A stretch of 64,000 bases of DNA from Qipengyuania intermedia (GTDB lineage: Bacteria > Pseudomonadota > Alphaproteobacteria > Sphingomonadales > Sphingomonadaceae): NCBI RefSeq assembly GCF_019711615.1, contig NZ_JAIGNS010000002.1, positions 124,001 through 188,000 on the forward strand. Direction: 5' to 3'. The position numbers were made by a program, and so were the translations under genes. Of this stretch, positions 9,216 through 18,050 are shown piece after piece. Below the pieces are notes generated by a model. It did no database searches, was not told the DNA's origin, and saw nothing but the letters and a program-made list of their open reading frames with translations. The stretch's first letter is position 1; each line of letters starts with the position of its first letter.

Positions 9216-10496
9216 CTAGCCCTTCCGCCTCGGCCCGAGATAGCCGAACAGGTAGGCGGCCACCTTGCGCATCTGGATCTCCTCCGCGCCTTCGGTGATG
9301 CGATAGCGGCGGTGGTGGCGATAGATGTGCTCGAACGGCTTGTGGCGTGAGTAGCCGATGCCGCCGTGCACCTGCATCGCCCGGTCGGCCGCTTCGCACA
9401 CGAGGCGGTTCGCCCAGTAATTGCACATGGACACCTTGTCGGAGATGGTCCGCTCGATCTCCTCGTGCGGCATGTTGTCCATCTCCCACGCGGTCTTGTA
9501 GATCAGAAGGCGCAGCATTTCGCACTGTGTGGCCAGTTCGACCAGCGGGAACTGGATCGCCTGGTTGCGCGCCAGTTCCTCGCCGAATGGTTTGCGCTCA
9601 CGGGCGTATTTCACGCTCTCCTCGACACAATACTGCGCCGCGCCGAGCGAGGAAGCAGCCTGCCGGATACGGTTCTGGTGGACGAAGCTCTGCGCCAGCG
9701 CGAGGCCGCGGCCTTCATGCCCCAGAATCGCGCTGTCGGGCACCCAGACATTCTTGAGCGACAGGCGCGGGTGGTCGGTAGGCATGTTGAAGGTCCACAG
9801 CCACTCCTCGATCTCCAGCCCCTCGGTCGGATTGGGGACGAGGAAACAGGTGATACCGCGGGCCGAGCCGTCCTCGCCGTCGGTGCGGGCGAAGAGCGCG
9901 CAATGGGTGGCGACGTGCATGCCGGTGATCCACATCTTCTCGCCGTCGATCCGCCAGCCGTCGACACCTTCGCGCGTTTCGCGAACGCCGCGGGTTTCCA
10001 TGTGGGTGGCGTCCGACCCGTGGTGCGGCTCGGTCAGGCCGAAGGCGACGCGGCGCGAGCCTTCGAAACCGCCGAGGATGAATTCCTGTTTCTGTTCTTC
10101 GGTTCCGAAGATCTCGAACATGGCGACGAAAGGGAAATTGCCGACAATCGAATGTTCGTTCTGCAGGTCGTTGTGCAGGCCAAGCCCGCGCTGCGCGAAG
10201 CGGTCGCGGATGACCGCCATCCACAGGTTCGACCCGTCCTTGCCGCCATATTTCTTCGGCGCGGAGAAGCGCCAGTGGCCCGCCTCGTCCGCCAGTTTGC
10301 GCGCCTGCCGCAGCAGGTCCTCCCATTCGTGATTGGGCAGGCCGCCCCGCTCCCAATCGGTGCGCGCATTCTCGCGGCGATGGTCGAAGAACCGGATGTT
10401 ATCATCCCTTGCGACCAGCGGTTCGATCTCTGCCTCGATGAAGGAAACGAGTTCGGCGTAGTAGTCCTCGAGATCCTGCGGAATGCTGAAATCCAT
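9216..10496 (-). CDS. Acyl-CoA dehydrogenase family protein
   Basis: FAD flavoenzyme of 426 aa. Motifs visible in order: AFGLTEPHHGSDATHMETRG (FAD/substrate), DGEKMWITGMH, and near the C-terminus QVHGGIGYSRHKPFEHIYRHHRRYRITEGAEEIQ, typical of the ACAD C-terminal helices. The ATG at 10496 overlaps the stop of the upstream kinase gene (TGATG), which fixes the start and shows translational coupling. The pairing with an APH-type kinase resembles eukaryotic ACAD10/11, where kinase and dehydrogenase domains are fused and act on 4-hydroxyacyl-CoAs; that role is inference here. Confidence 0.9.
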   Translation of the reverse strand: MDFSIPQDLEDYYAELVSFIEAEIEPLVARDDNIRFFDHRRENARTDWERGGLPNHEWEDLLRQARKLADEAGHWRFSAPKKYGGKDGSNLWMAVIRDRFAQRGLGLHNDLQNEHSIVGNFPFVAMFEIFGTEEQKQEFILGGFEGSRRVAFGLTEPHHGSDATHMETRGVRETREGVDGWRIDGEKMWITGMHVATHCALFARTDGEDGSARGITCFLVPNPTEGLEIEEWLWTFNMPTDHPRLSLKNVWVPDSAILGHEGRGLALAQSFVHQNRIRQAASSLGAAQYCVEESVKYARERKPFGEELARNQAIQFPLVELATQCEMLRLLIYKTAWEMDNMPHEEIERTISDKVSMCNYWANRLVCEAADRAMQVHGGIGYSRHKPFEHIYRHHRRYRITEGAEEIQMRKVAAYLFGYLGPRRKG

Positions 10497-11815
10497 CAAT
10501 CGTCTCCGATCCATTGACGCCGCGCCACCGCGAGCGAGGGGTATTTTGGCACATCCGCCGAAAGCTTGGCGAAAGCGGTTTCGCGTAATTCTGCAAGCAG
10601 GCCAGGGGACGCGAGATCGATCTCACCTTCCAGCAGCGCCTCGGCGAGTTCGGCGTCGCCTTCGACCGGCATCAGCGCATCGTCCCGTGCGATCATGCCC
10701 AAAGCGTTGCGGGCCACGGCAAGCTGGAAGCGGTCGTGCCCTTCCATCCGGTCCTTGATCGTCTCCAGCCATTCGGAAATCGCGGTCGCAACTTCGCCGC
10801 TTGTCGCCTCGCCATGCGTTTCGGGCGCTTCTGGAGGAGCAATCGACTGGTTGCGTTCCTCATCCGGCGCGTCTTCTTCGAGCAACAGCAGGAGGTCCAG
10901 TTCCTGCTCGCTCGTGCGGCGCGAGATGACGACGCGTTCCAGCATGCGGTCTTCCCCGCTGCGCCAGTAACTTGCCATCTTGAGGCAGCCCAGCGCCCAC
11001 CAGACGGTGCGATAGACCGTCCAGAAGCGGAAGCGTGCAGGGTCTACCGGCCTGCCGCCTGCCTCTTCGTAGGCCGTGAAATATTCTTCCAGCGAGCCGA
11101 GGCCGAGTGCCGGTTTGTCATACCCCCCAAAACGCCACACTGCCATGCAGCCAAACGCGAGGTCTTCGTGCCAGTCACCGAAATGAGCCAGCTCCCAGTC
11201 GAGCACGCCGGTCAGATGGCTGTACTCGGCGAGGATATTGCCAAGGCGGAAGTCGCCATGGTTGAGAACGGGTTCGACCGGGTCGGGCAAATTGTCCATC
11301 AGCCAGCGCAGGCCCAAGGCGATGATCGGCCTGTCGCCGCCTGCATCCTCGAATTGCTGGCGCAGGTTCGCCACGGCTTCGGCGTAGTCCATGACAGGAA
11401 CATCGGCGGGCAGGCCGGCCGCGCCCAGTGAATGGATGCGGGCGAGGTCCCTTGCCGCTTCGACGAGGATTTGCCGCGGTAAGTCCATCGCCTGGATCGC
11501 ACGGGGATCGGGCGTGCCGGGCAGCGCCTCCATGATGAAGCCGGAGCCGAGACCGTCGCTTTCCGCTAGCACGCCTGCGATGCGGGGCGCGGTAACACCC
11601 TTGTTCCGCGAGGCCTCGATGATGGCGGCTTCGCTGGCGTGGCCGAAGGGTCGCTCTGTCATGAACTCCATGCTCGGCGCGCGGCGCAGGACATAGTCCT
11701 TCCCCTCTGCGCTGAAGCGCCAGCTTTCCATCGTTGCGCCTCCGGTGAGCCGTTTCGCTTCGCCGGGCGTTCCAAGGCCGAGGCGTGCGCACGCCCGCTC
11801 AAGTCCGCTTTGCAT
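10496..11815 (-). CDS. Phosphotransferase (APH/choline-kinase fold) with C-terminal DUF6285-like part
   Basis: A 439-aa protein. Residues about 1-340 form an aminoglycoside-phosphotransferase-like kinase: LTGGATMESWRF near the N-terminus, the catalytic loop LNHGDFRLGNIL (Brenner motif HxDxxxxN with Asp and Asn) and GVLDWELAHFGDWHEDLAF (metal-binding Asp). Residues about 350-439 form a separate helical domain (ISEWLETIKDRMEGHDRFQLAVARNALGMI) resembling DUF6285. The ATG at 11815 has GGAGGA nine bases upstream; an in-frame start nine codons earlier is less supported. Coupled to the following ACAD. The acyl substrate is unknown; antibiotic modification is unlikely given this context. Confidence 0.85.
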   Translation of the reverse strand: MQSGLERACARLGLGTPGEAKRLTGGATMESWRFSAEGKDYVLRRAPSMEFMTERPFGHASEAAIIEASRNKGVTAPRIAGVLAESDGLGSGFIMEALPGTPDPRAIQAMDLPRQILVEAARDLARIHSLGAAGLPADVPVMDYAEAVANLRQQFEDAGGDRPIIALGLRWLMDNLPDPVEPVLNHGDFRLGNILAEYSHLTGVLDWELAHFGDWHEDLAFGCMAVWRFGGYDKPALGLGSLEEYFTAYEEAGGRPVDPARFRFWTVYRTVWWALGCLKMASYWRSGEDRMLERVVISRRTSEQELDLLLLLEEDAPDEERNQSIAPPEAPETHGEATSGEVATAISEWLETIKDRMEGHDRFQLAVARNALGMIARDDALMPVEGDAELAEALLEGEIDLASPGLLAELRETAFAKLSADVPKYPSLAVARRQWIGDD

Positions 11816-11933
11816 TGCGCTCGCTCCTCCCCCTTCGTCCATTAGGAAAGCTTGTGCCCCATGACCGCCGCGCTCTCAAGTTCGCTCTCGCACGGTTGCA
11901 TGGCAGCCGCCCTTCGCTAGGGGTGGGGCTTCT

Positions 11934-13193
11934 ATGGAGCGGGATGAGGAGAAAGCGAATGAGCGATCGCGTGACGAATTACCAAGTCCCTTGCATGGCG
12001 AGGCCGACGGGTTGATTTCCTTCGACGAAGCAAGCGCCATCCTGCGCGAAGCGGCAGGACCGCTGGAAGAAGCGCTGGTCGCTATCGATGAAGCTGCCGG
12101 ACTGCGCCTTTCGCGCTCCGTGGAAGCCCGCATCAATGCGCCCCGTTTCGATGTCTCGGCCATGGACGGATATGCCGTGCGCGATACCGACTTGCCGGGC
12201 CCTTTGCGCATCGTCGGTAAATCCTATGCCGGTTCGCAGGCGCCGGCGGGAATATCGCAGGGCGAAGCGGTCCGCATTTTCACCGGCGCCCCGGTTCCGG
12301 AAGGGGCCGACCGTGTGCTGGTGCAGGAGATCGTCGAGGCGCGGGGCGAGCGACTCGAGATCGCCGGCGACTATGGCGAGGCGCGGCACATTCGCGCCCG
12401 CGGCTCCGATTTTCGCGAAGGCGACACCTTGCTGGAGGCGGGGACCCGGTTGGGGCCACGGCAACTGGTCGGGGCCGCCGCCGCCGATTGCGCAGGGGTC
12501 CGAGTCTGGCGGGCTCCGCGGGTCGCATTTCTTGCCACCGGCGACGAACTGGTCGCGCCCGGCGCGGCGGCAGATCGTCCCGGCGCATTGCCCGACAGCA
12601 TTACGCCGGCCCTTGCCGAGATGGCTCGTCAGTACGGTGCGACGATCGTCGGCAGCGAGGTCGCACCGGACGATCCCGACCGGATCGAGGAACTGGCGGC
12701 GCAATTGCTGGCGCGGTGTGATGTCCTTGTGACGATCGGCGGTGCGTCCGTGGGTGAACGCGATTTCGCAAGCCGCTCGATAGAAGGACAGGATTTCCGC
12801 ACCCTGTTTTCACGGATCGCCATGCGGCCGGGAAAACCGGTCTGGTCCGCGAAGGGCGCAGGTGGGCGCCTCGTGCTCGGCCTGCCCGGCAACCCAACGT
12901 CGGCGCTCGTTACCGCCCGGCTTTTCCTCGCGCCTCTCGTGACCGCGCTTGCCGGAGGGGGCTATGACGAGGTGCTGGGCTGGCGCGAACTGGAGCTGAC
13001 AGAAGATTTGCCCGCGCCCGGACCGCGCGAGCATTTCGGTCGCGGTGCGCTATGGGATGGCAAGGCCGTGCCCTTCGCCAACCAGCAATCGGGAGCGCAG
13101 GCCTTGCTCGCCAAGGCCGACCTGCTGCTCCGACAGGCGGGAGGCTCCGACGGTCTTTCGGCAGGACAGACCGTTCAGGCGCTCGACTTCTGA
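11934..13193 (+). CDS. moeA: Molybdopterin molybdotransferase
   Basis: Catalyses molybdate insertion into adenylylated molybdopterin in molybdenum cofactor synthesis; 419 aa, family-typical length. Visible motifs: SFDEASAILREAAGPL at the start of the core, DVSAMDGYAVRDTDL, IFTGAPVPEGADRVLVQEI, TGDELV, and the C-terminal GLPGNPTSALVTARLFLAPLV. The first about 25 residues are charged and poorly conserved, so the exact start is uncertain. moaA follows closely on the same strand. Confidence 0.93.
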   Translation: MERDEEKANERSRDELPSPLHGEADGLISFDEASAILREAAGPLEEALVAIDEAAGLRLSRSVEARINAPRFDVSAMDGYAVRDTDLPGPLRIVGKSYAGSQAPAGISQGEAVRIFTGAPVPEGADRVLVQEIVEARGERLEIAGDYGEARHIRARGSDFREGDTLLEAGTRLGPRQLVGAAAADCAGVRVWRAPRVAFLATGDELVAPGAAADRPGALPDSITPALAEMARQYGATIVGSEVAPDDPDRIEELAAQLLARCDVLVTIGGASVGERDFASRSIEGQDFRTLFSRIAMRPGKPVWSAKGAGGRLVLGLPGNPTSALVTARLFLAPLVTALAGGGYDEVLGWRELELTEDLPAPGPREHFGRGALWDGKAVPFANQQSGAQALLAKADLLLRQAGGSDGLSAGQTVQALDF

Positions 13194-13216
13194 CCGGGCA
13201 GGGCTACTCTTCGCTT

Positions 13217-14212
13217 ATGCAGGATGCAGCACCCCTGATCGACGGCTTCGGTCGGCGGATCGACTATGTGAGGATGTCGGTCACCGACCGGTGCAATCTG
13301 CGCTGCACCTATTGCATGGCGGAGGACATGCAGTTCTTGCCCCGGCGCGACCTGCTGACGCTGGAAGAGCTTGCCGGACTTGCGCGCCATCTCGTTGCTC
13401 GCGGCGTGAAGCGCATCCGTCTGACGGGTGGAGAACCGCTGGTAAGGCGCGGATTTCTAGACCTCGCGAGGGAACTCGGCGCCCTTCGCGAACACGGCCT
13501 AGAAGAGCTCACCCTGACCACCAACGGCGTGCTCCTGTCCCGGATGGCGGAAGAACTTTTCGATGCCGGGATCGAGCGGATCAACGTTAGCCTCGATACG
13601 CTCGCCCCGTCGCGCTTCGCCGCGATTACGCGGGGCGGGGATGTGGCGCGCGTGATCGAGGGGATCGATGCAGCGCGTGCGGCAGGCATCGCGGTCAAGA
13701 TCAACATGGTCGCCATGCGCGGCGTCAACGACACCGAGTTCGTGTCCATGGCCTACTGGTGCGGCGAGCGTGGCTGCGACCTGTCGCTGATCGAGACGAT
13801 GCCGCTGGGCGAAGTGGAGGGTGAGCGGGCCGACACCTACCTGCCCCTGACGCAGGCGCGCGCGGCTCTCGAACGCGAACTGACCCTGATGCCGACGACC
13901 TACCAGACCGGCGGGCCGTCGCGCTATTTCGAGGTCGCAGGGACCGGGCGCCGGATCGGGTTCATCACGCCGCTGAGCGAGAATTTCTGCTCTTCCTGCA
14001 ACCGCATCAGGATCGCGGCCACGGGCACGGTCTATGGCTGTCTGGGGCACGACCAGAAGGTCGAGTTGCGGGACATCATGCGTGAAGGCGGCGAGGGCGC
14101 GCTCGATGCGGCGATGGATGCGCTGCTGGCGGGCAAGCCCCGGCGGCACGACTTCGATATTGCGGCCGATACGCCTGCGACCTCCCGCCATATGAGCGTT
14201 ACCGGAGGCTAG
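13217..14212 (+). CDS. moaA: GTP 3',8-cyclase MoaA
   Basis: Radical SAM enzyme that starts molybdopterin synthesis from GTP. The 331-aa product has the N-terminal cluster motif CNLRCTYC (C26, C30, C33), a LTGGEPLVRRG stretch, and the C-terminal second cluster in FCSSCNRIRIAATGTVYGCLG. It ends in the conserved C-terminal Gly-Gly. The ATG at 13217 gives the normal length; an upstream extension would overlap moeA. moaC, moaD and moaE are not in the window. Confidence 0.95.
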   Translation: MQDAAPLIDGFGRRIDYVRMSVTDRCNLRCTYCMAEDMQFLPRRDLLTLEELAGLARHLVARGVKRIRLTGGEPLVRRGFLDLARELGALREHGLEELTLTTNGVLLSRMAEELFDAGIERINVSLDTLAPSRFAAITRGGDVARVIEGIDAARAAGIAVKINMVAMRGVNDTEFVSMAYWCGERGCDLSLIETMPLGEVEGERADTYLPLTQARAALERELTLMPTTYQTGGPSRYFEVAGTGRRIGFITPLSENFCSSCNRIRIAATGTVYGCLGHDQKVELRDIMREGGEGALDAAMDALLAGKPRRHDFDIAADTPATSRHMSVTGG

Positions 14213-14291
14213 ACGCGAAAAGCGTTGCAATTGCGAACCGTTTCGACTTGTCTCCGGGTGAGAGAGAAATTGAAATCGTGGAGAGAGAAGA

Positions 14292-15380
14292 ATGGCCGAA
14301 CACGCCGCGCATGGACCGCTGACCGGATTGAAGGTGGTGGAGTTCCAGGGGATCGGCCCGGGACCACACGTCGCCATGATGCTGGCGGATCTCGGCGCGG
14401 AAGTCGTGCGGATCGAGCGTCCGGGACACCAGCCGATGAACCCCGTCGTAGAACGGGCTCGCCACCGCGCCGCCGTCGACCTCAAGAGCGAGGAAGGCCA
14501 GCGTTTCGTCCATGAGGCGCTGAAGCACGCGGACGTTCTGGTCGAAGGCTTTCGTCCCGGCGTGATGGAGCGGCTGGGCCTCGGACCCGACGTGCTGCTC
14601 GAAGCCAATCCGCGCCTCGTTTATGCGCGCATGACCGGCTGGGGGCAGGACGGTCCGCTGGCGCAGGCTGCCGGGCACGACCTCAACTATATTGCGATCA
14701 CCGGCGCTCTCGACTCCATCGGGGCGAAAGGTGAATTGCCGATACCGCCGCAGAACCTCGTCGGCGATTTCGGCGGCGGGTCCATGTACTGCGCCATGGG
14801 TATCCTCGCCGCGCTTTACGAACGCGAACGCAGCGGCAAGGGGCAGGTCGTCGATGCCGCTATCGTCGACGGCGTGACCAGCCTGATGAGCTTTTTCTAC
14901 GGCCAGCCGCACAGCGCCCTGCGGACGACCGAGCGCGGCGCGGGCCTTCTTGGCGGGGCGGCGCATTTCTACCGCTGCTATGAATGTGCGGATGGCAAGG
15001 AAGTCAGCGTCGGGGCGATCGAGCCGCAGTTCTATGCCGAGCTGCTCCAGCGTGCCGATGCACCCGAGGAATTGCGCGAAGGCCAGATGAACCCGGCGAA
15101 CTGGGACGATTACACCGAAAAGCTCGCCGCCCTGTTCAAGACGAAGCCGCAGGCGGAATGGGTGAAACTGCTCGAAGGTACCGATGCCTGTTTCGCGCCG
15201 GTCGTCCCGCTCGACGAGGCGAAGGACCATCCGCACATGAAGGCGCGCGGTGCTTTCGTCGAACATGGCGGTCGCTCGCACACGGCGCCCGCTCCGCGCT
15301 TCGACCGCACGCCGGGCACGATCCGCGACAGTGCACAGGACGGCGAAGAGGTGGTGGCGCGCTGGTCGCAAGGGGGCTAA
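14292..15380 (+). CDS. CaiB/BaiF-family CoA-transferase, alpha-methylacyl-CoA racemase-like
   Basis: A 362-aa class III CoA-transferase family protein. It has LKVVEFQGIGPGPHVAMMLADLGAEVVRIERPG at the N-terminus, VLVEGFRPGVMERLGLG, ARMTGWGQDGPLAQAAGHDLNYIAITGAL and GEFGG-like GDFGGGSMY. The AGHDLNY motif is typical of the alpha-methylacyl-CoA racemase branch, which epimerises 2-methyl-branched acyl-CoAs. A GAGAGAGAAG element precedes the ATG. The following ALDH and MaoC genes suggest an acyl-CoA catabolic operon. Confidence 0.85.
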   Translation: MAEHAAHGPLTGLKVVEFQGIGPGPHVAMMLADLGAEVVRIERPGHQPMNPVVERARHRAAVDLKSEEGQRFVHEALKHADVLVEGFRPGVMERLGLGPDVLLEANPRLVYARMTGWGQDGPLAQAAGHDLNYIAITGALDSIGAKGELPIPPQNLVGDFGGGSMYCAMGILAALYERERSGKGQVVDAAIVDGVTSLMSFFYGQPHSALRTTERGAGLLGGAAHFYRCYECADGKEVSVGAIEPQFYAELLQRADAPEELREGQMNPANWDDYTEKLAALFKTKPQAEWVKLLEGTDACFAPVVPLDEAKDHPHMKARGAFVEHGGRSHTAPAPRFDRTPGTIRDSAQDGEEVVARWSQGG

Positions 15381-15408
15381 TGGACCGCGCATAAGGAGAG
15401 AAATTCCC

Positions 15409-16827
15409 ATGCGCGATTGCACCAAGTTCTACATCGACGGCCAGTGGGTCGACCCGGTCACCGAGAATACCCAGCCGGTCGAGAACCCCGCGACCGAAGA
15501 AACCATCGGCCACATCAGCTTCGGCACCAAGGCCGATGTCGACAAGGCGGTCAAGGCCGCGCGTCATGCGTTCGAGAGCTTCAGCCAGACGAGCAAGGAA
15601 GAGCGCCTTACCCTGCTCCGCGCAATCCAGGCCGAGATCGCCAATCGCAAGGACGATCTCGCGCTGGCAGTCTCCGACGAGATGGGCGCCCCGATGAGCC
15701 TTGCCAACGGCCCGCACACCGGCCTGCTCGCCGGGCACTGCCAGACCGCAATCGAGGTGCTGGAGAAGTTCGAATTCGAACGCCAGGACGGCCCGACGCT
15801 CCACATGTGGGAGCCGATCGGCGTGGTCGGCATGATCACCCCGTGGAACTGGCCCTTGAATCAGATCGCCTGCAAGGTCTTCCCCGCGCTGGCGACCGGC
15901 AACACGATGATCCTGAAGCCGTCGGAAATCGCACCGTTCGACGCCTATATCTTCGCGGAAATCATGGATGCCGCTGGCGTTCCGGCTGGCGTGTTCAACC
16001 TCGTGAATGGTGATGGCCCCGGCGTGGGCGAAGCGATCTCGGGCCATCCCGATATCGACATGGTCAGCTTCACCGGCTCGACCCGTGCGGGCATCCTCAT
16101 TGCCAAGAACGCCGCCGATACGGTCAAGCGCGTGGCGCAGGAACTGGGCGGCAAGAGCCCCAACATCATCCTCGACGACAGCGCCTTCACCCAGTCGGTC
16201 ATGCGCGGCACTACCGCGATGATGGGCAATTCGGGCCAGACCTGCACTGCGCCCAGCCGCATGCTCGTGCCGCACAAGCGCATGGAAGAAGCCAAGGCCG
16301 CAGCGAAGGAAGCTGCCGAGGGCGTGATCCCGGGCGATCCCAAGGGCAATGCCACCATCGGTCCGGTCGTGTCGAAGGCGCAGTGGGACAAGATCCAGGG
16401 CCTCATCGAAAAGGGCATCGAGGAGGGCGCGACGCTGGTCGCAGGCGGTCCCGGCAAGCCGGAAGGCCTCGAGACCGGACACTACGTGAAGCCGACCGTC
16501 TTCGCCGACGTCACCAACGACATGACGATCGCGCGCGAGGAGATCTTCGGGCCGGTCCTCGCGATGATCGGCTATGATGATTACGACGACGCCATCCGCA
16601 TCTCGAACGACACTGAATACGGTCTCGCCAGCCACATCATGGGCGAGGATATCGAGACCGCGAAGAAGCTCGCCAAGCGCATCCGTGCAGGCCGCGTCGC
16701 CATCAACGGCGGCTACGACATGAACGCGGCTTTCGGCGGCTACAAGAAATCGGGCAACGGCCGCGAATGGGGAGAGTGGGGCTTCCACGACTTCCTCGAG
16801 GTCAAAGCCGTCATGGGGCATAGCTGA
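15409..16827 (+). CDS. Aldehyde dehydrogenase family protein
   Basis: NAD(P)-dependent aldehyde oxidation; 472 aa. Motifs: [52 protein letters not shown] with the general-base Glu near residue 245, and [12 protein letters not shown] with the catalytic Cys near residue 279, then EEIFGPVL. Start at 15409 is supported by AAGGAGAG upstream; the frame is open further back into the CaiB gene but that is not the start. The stop overlaps the MaoC start. Confidence 0.93.
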   Translation: MRDCTKFYIDGQWVDPVTENTQPVENPATEETIGHISFGTKADVDKAVKAARHAFESFSQTSKEERLTLLRAIQAEIANRKDDLALAVSDEMGAPMSLANGPHTGLLAGHCQTAIEVLEKFEFERQDGPTLHMWEPIGVVGMITPWNWPLNQIACKVFPALATGNTMILKPSEIAPFDAYIFAEIMDAAGVPAGVFNLVNGDGPGVGEAISGHPDIDMVSFTGSTRAGILIAKNAADTVKRVAQELGGKSPNIILDDSAFTQSVMRGTTAMMGNSGQTCTAPSRMLVPHKRMEEAKAAAKEAAEGVIPGDPKGNATIGPVVSKAQWDKIQGLIEKGIEEGATLVAGGPGKPEGLETGHYVKPTVFADVTNDMTIAREEIFGPVLAMIGYDDYDDAIRISNDTEYGLASHIMGEDIETAKKLAKRIRAGRVAINGGYDMNAAFGGYKKSGNGREWGEWGFHDFLEVKAVMGHS

Positions 16828-17276
16828 TGGCGGGCCGGCATTTCGACGAATGGCAGGTCGGCGACAAGCTGACCCACGAAATCCGCCGCACGGTGACCGA
16901 AGCGGACAACCTCTTCTTCACCGTGATGACCCACAATCCGCAGCCGCTCCACCTGGACGTGGAATCGGCGAAGGAGAGCGAGTTCGGGCAAATTCTCGTC
17001 AACGGGACTTACACTTTCTCGCTGATGGTGGGCCTGAGTGTGGGCGACACCACGCTCGGGACGCTGGTCGCGAACCTGGGTTACGACAAGCTGGTGATGC
17101 CCAAGCCGGTATTCATCGGCGACACGCTTCACGCCACCAGCGAGGTCATCGCCCTGCGTGAAAGCAAGTCGCGGCCCGACACCGGCATCGTTACCTTCCT
17201 GCACGAAGCGGTAAACCAGCGCGGCGAAGTGGTCTGCCGCTGCGAACGTTCAGCCCTCCTCAAAAAGAAGGGCTGA
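16827..17276 (+). CDS. MaoC-family dehydratase
   Basis: A 149-aa hotdog-fold hydratase. The hydratase motif is visible as [11 protein letters not shown] (residues about 34-44, with the Asn/His/Asp region) and [17 protein letters not shown] follows. Such proteins hydrate enoyl-CoA (R-specific). It starts in the TGATG overlap with the aldehyde dehydrogenase stop, the third gene of the CaiB-ALDH-MaoC operon. Confidence 0.88.
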   Translation: MAGRHFDEWQVGDKLTHEIRRTVTEADNLFFTVMTHNPQPLHLDVESAKESEFGQILVNGTYTFSLMVGLSVGDTTLGTLVANLGYDKLVMPKPVFIGDTLHATSEVIALRESKSRPDTGIVTFLHEAVNQRGEVVCRCERSALLKKKG

Positions 17277-17288
17277 CGATCGCGTGCA

Positions 17289-17325
17289 CCCCTTTTCGCC
17301 CTTCGCGCGTTGAAGGGCGAAGGGG
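17289..17325 (+). promoter_or_regulatory. Long hairpin covering the exoD ribosome-binding site
   Basis: The 5' arm CCCCTTTTCGCCCTTC (17289-17304) can pair with GAAGGGCGAAGGGG (17312-17325), giving 14 bp with a two-base bulge and a seven-base loop. The 3' arm contains the GGGGAG that serves as ribosome-binding site for the ATG at 17332. No T-run follows, so it is not an intrinsic terminator on this strand. Confidence 0.55.
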
Positions 17326-17331
17326 AGCGCA

Positions 17332-18000
17332 ATGGCCGAAGAAAAATCCCAGTCCGAAGCCGATGGCGTCGAGAGCGTGCTGGGCGAACTCGACGACCTG
17401 ACGACCAAGAACGACACGGTTCGCGTCGGCGATGTGCTCGACGATTTCGGCGGGCGCAGCTTCGGTCCCTTCATCATGATTCCGGCCTTGCTGGAGATCA
17501 CGCCGGTCGGCGGCATTCCGGGCGTGCCGAGCTTCCTTGCCGCAGTCATCGCGCTGATCGCGGTGCAACTTCTCTTCGGCAAGGATCATATCTGGATGCC
17601 GCAATGGCTCCAGAACCGTGCCGTGGAGAGCAAGAAGCTGCACAAGGGCATCGCCAAGCTTCGCGGGATCGCCCACTGGCTGGACGAACACAGCCACGGA
17701 CGCCTCGAGGGCCTCACCGAAGGCCTATGGATCAAGATCGCGGCGGTGGTCATCCTGCTGCTGTGCGCAACGGTTCCGCCGCTCGAAGTCCTGCCGTTCG
17801 CCAGCAGCGCGCCCATGCTGGCGATCGCCGCCATCGGCCTGGCGCTGACGGTCCGCGACGGGGTCATCATGCTCGCGGCACTGGCGCTCGCCATCGCGGC
17901 GATCGGCGGCGGCACCTATTATTACTACACTTCGGACGAAGAGGGTTCGGGCGGCGGCATGGCCATCGTCGAACCCGTTGCATATCGCATAGCTGCTTGA
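17332..18000 (+). CDS. ExoD-family membrane protein
   Basis: A 222-aa protein resembling the exopolysaccharide synthesis protein ExoD. It has a soluble N-terminus (about 30 residues), the family stretch GGRSFGPFIMIPALLEITPVGGIPGVPSF, then several hydrophobic segments (about 60-80, 130-150, 155-200). ExoD homologues are linked to exopolysaccharide and alkali tolerance, but the mechanism is not established. A strong ribosome-binding site GGGGAG precedes the ATG but lies inside a hairpin. Confidence 0.8.
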   Translation: MAEEKSQSEADGVESVLGELDDLTTKNDTVRVGDVLDDFGGRSFGPFIMIPALLEITPVGGIPGVPSFLAAVIALIAVQLLFGKDHIWMPQWLQNRAVESKKLHKGIAKLRGIAHWLDEHSHGRLEGLTEGLWIKIAAVVILLLCATVPPLEVLPFASSAPMLAIAAIGLALTVRDGVIMLAALALAIAAIGGGTYYYYTSDEEGSGGGMAIVEPVAYRIAA

Positions 18001-18050
18001 CCTGAACGCGATTGCTCCTGCACATTCCCTCGCGGATGAGGGGATAAGGC

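Noticed and set aside
10496..11815. Aminoglycoside resistance kinase
   Set aside because: APH fold is shared, but coupling to an acyl-CoA dehydrogenase and the extra C-terminal domain indicate a metabolic kinase.
15136..16821. 561-codon open frame on the minus strand opposite the ALDH gene
   Set aside because: It is the antisense shadow of strongly supported genes; its sequence is low-complexity His/Asp/Arg-rich and has no domain.
17289..17325. Intrinsic terminator of the CaiB-ALDH-MaoC operon
   Set aside because: The hairpin is strong but lacks a T-run on the plus strand; described instead as a structure over the exoD ribosome-binding site.
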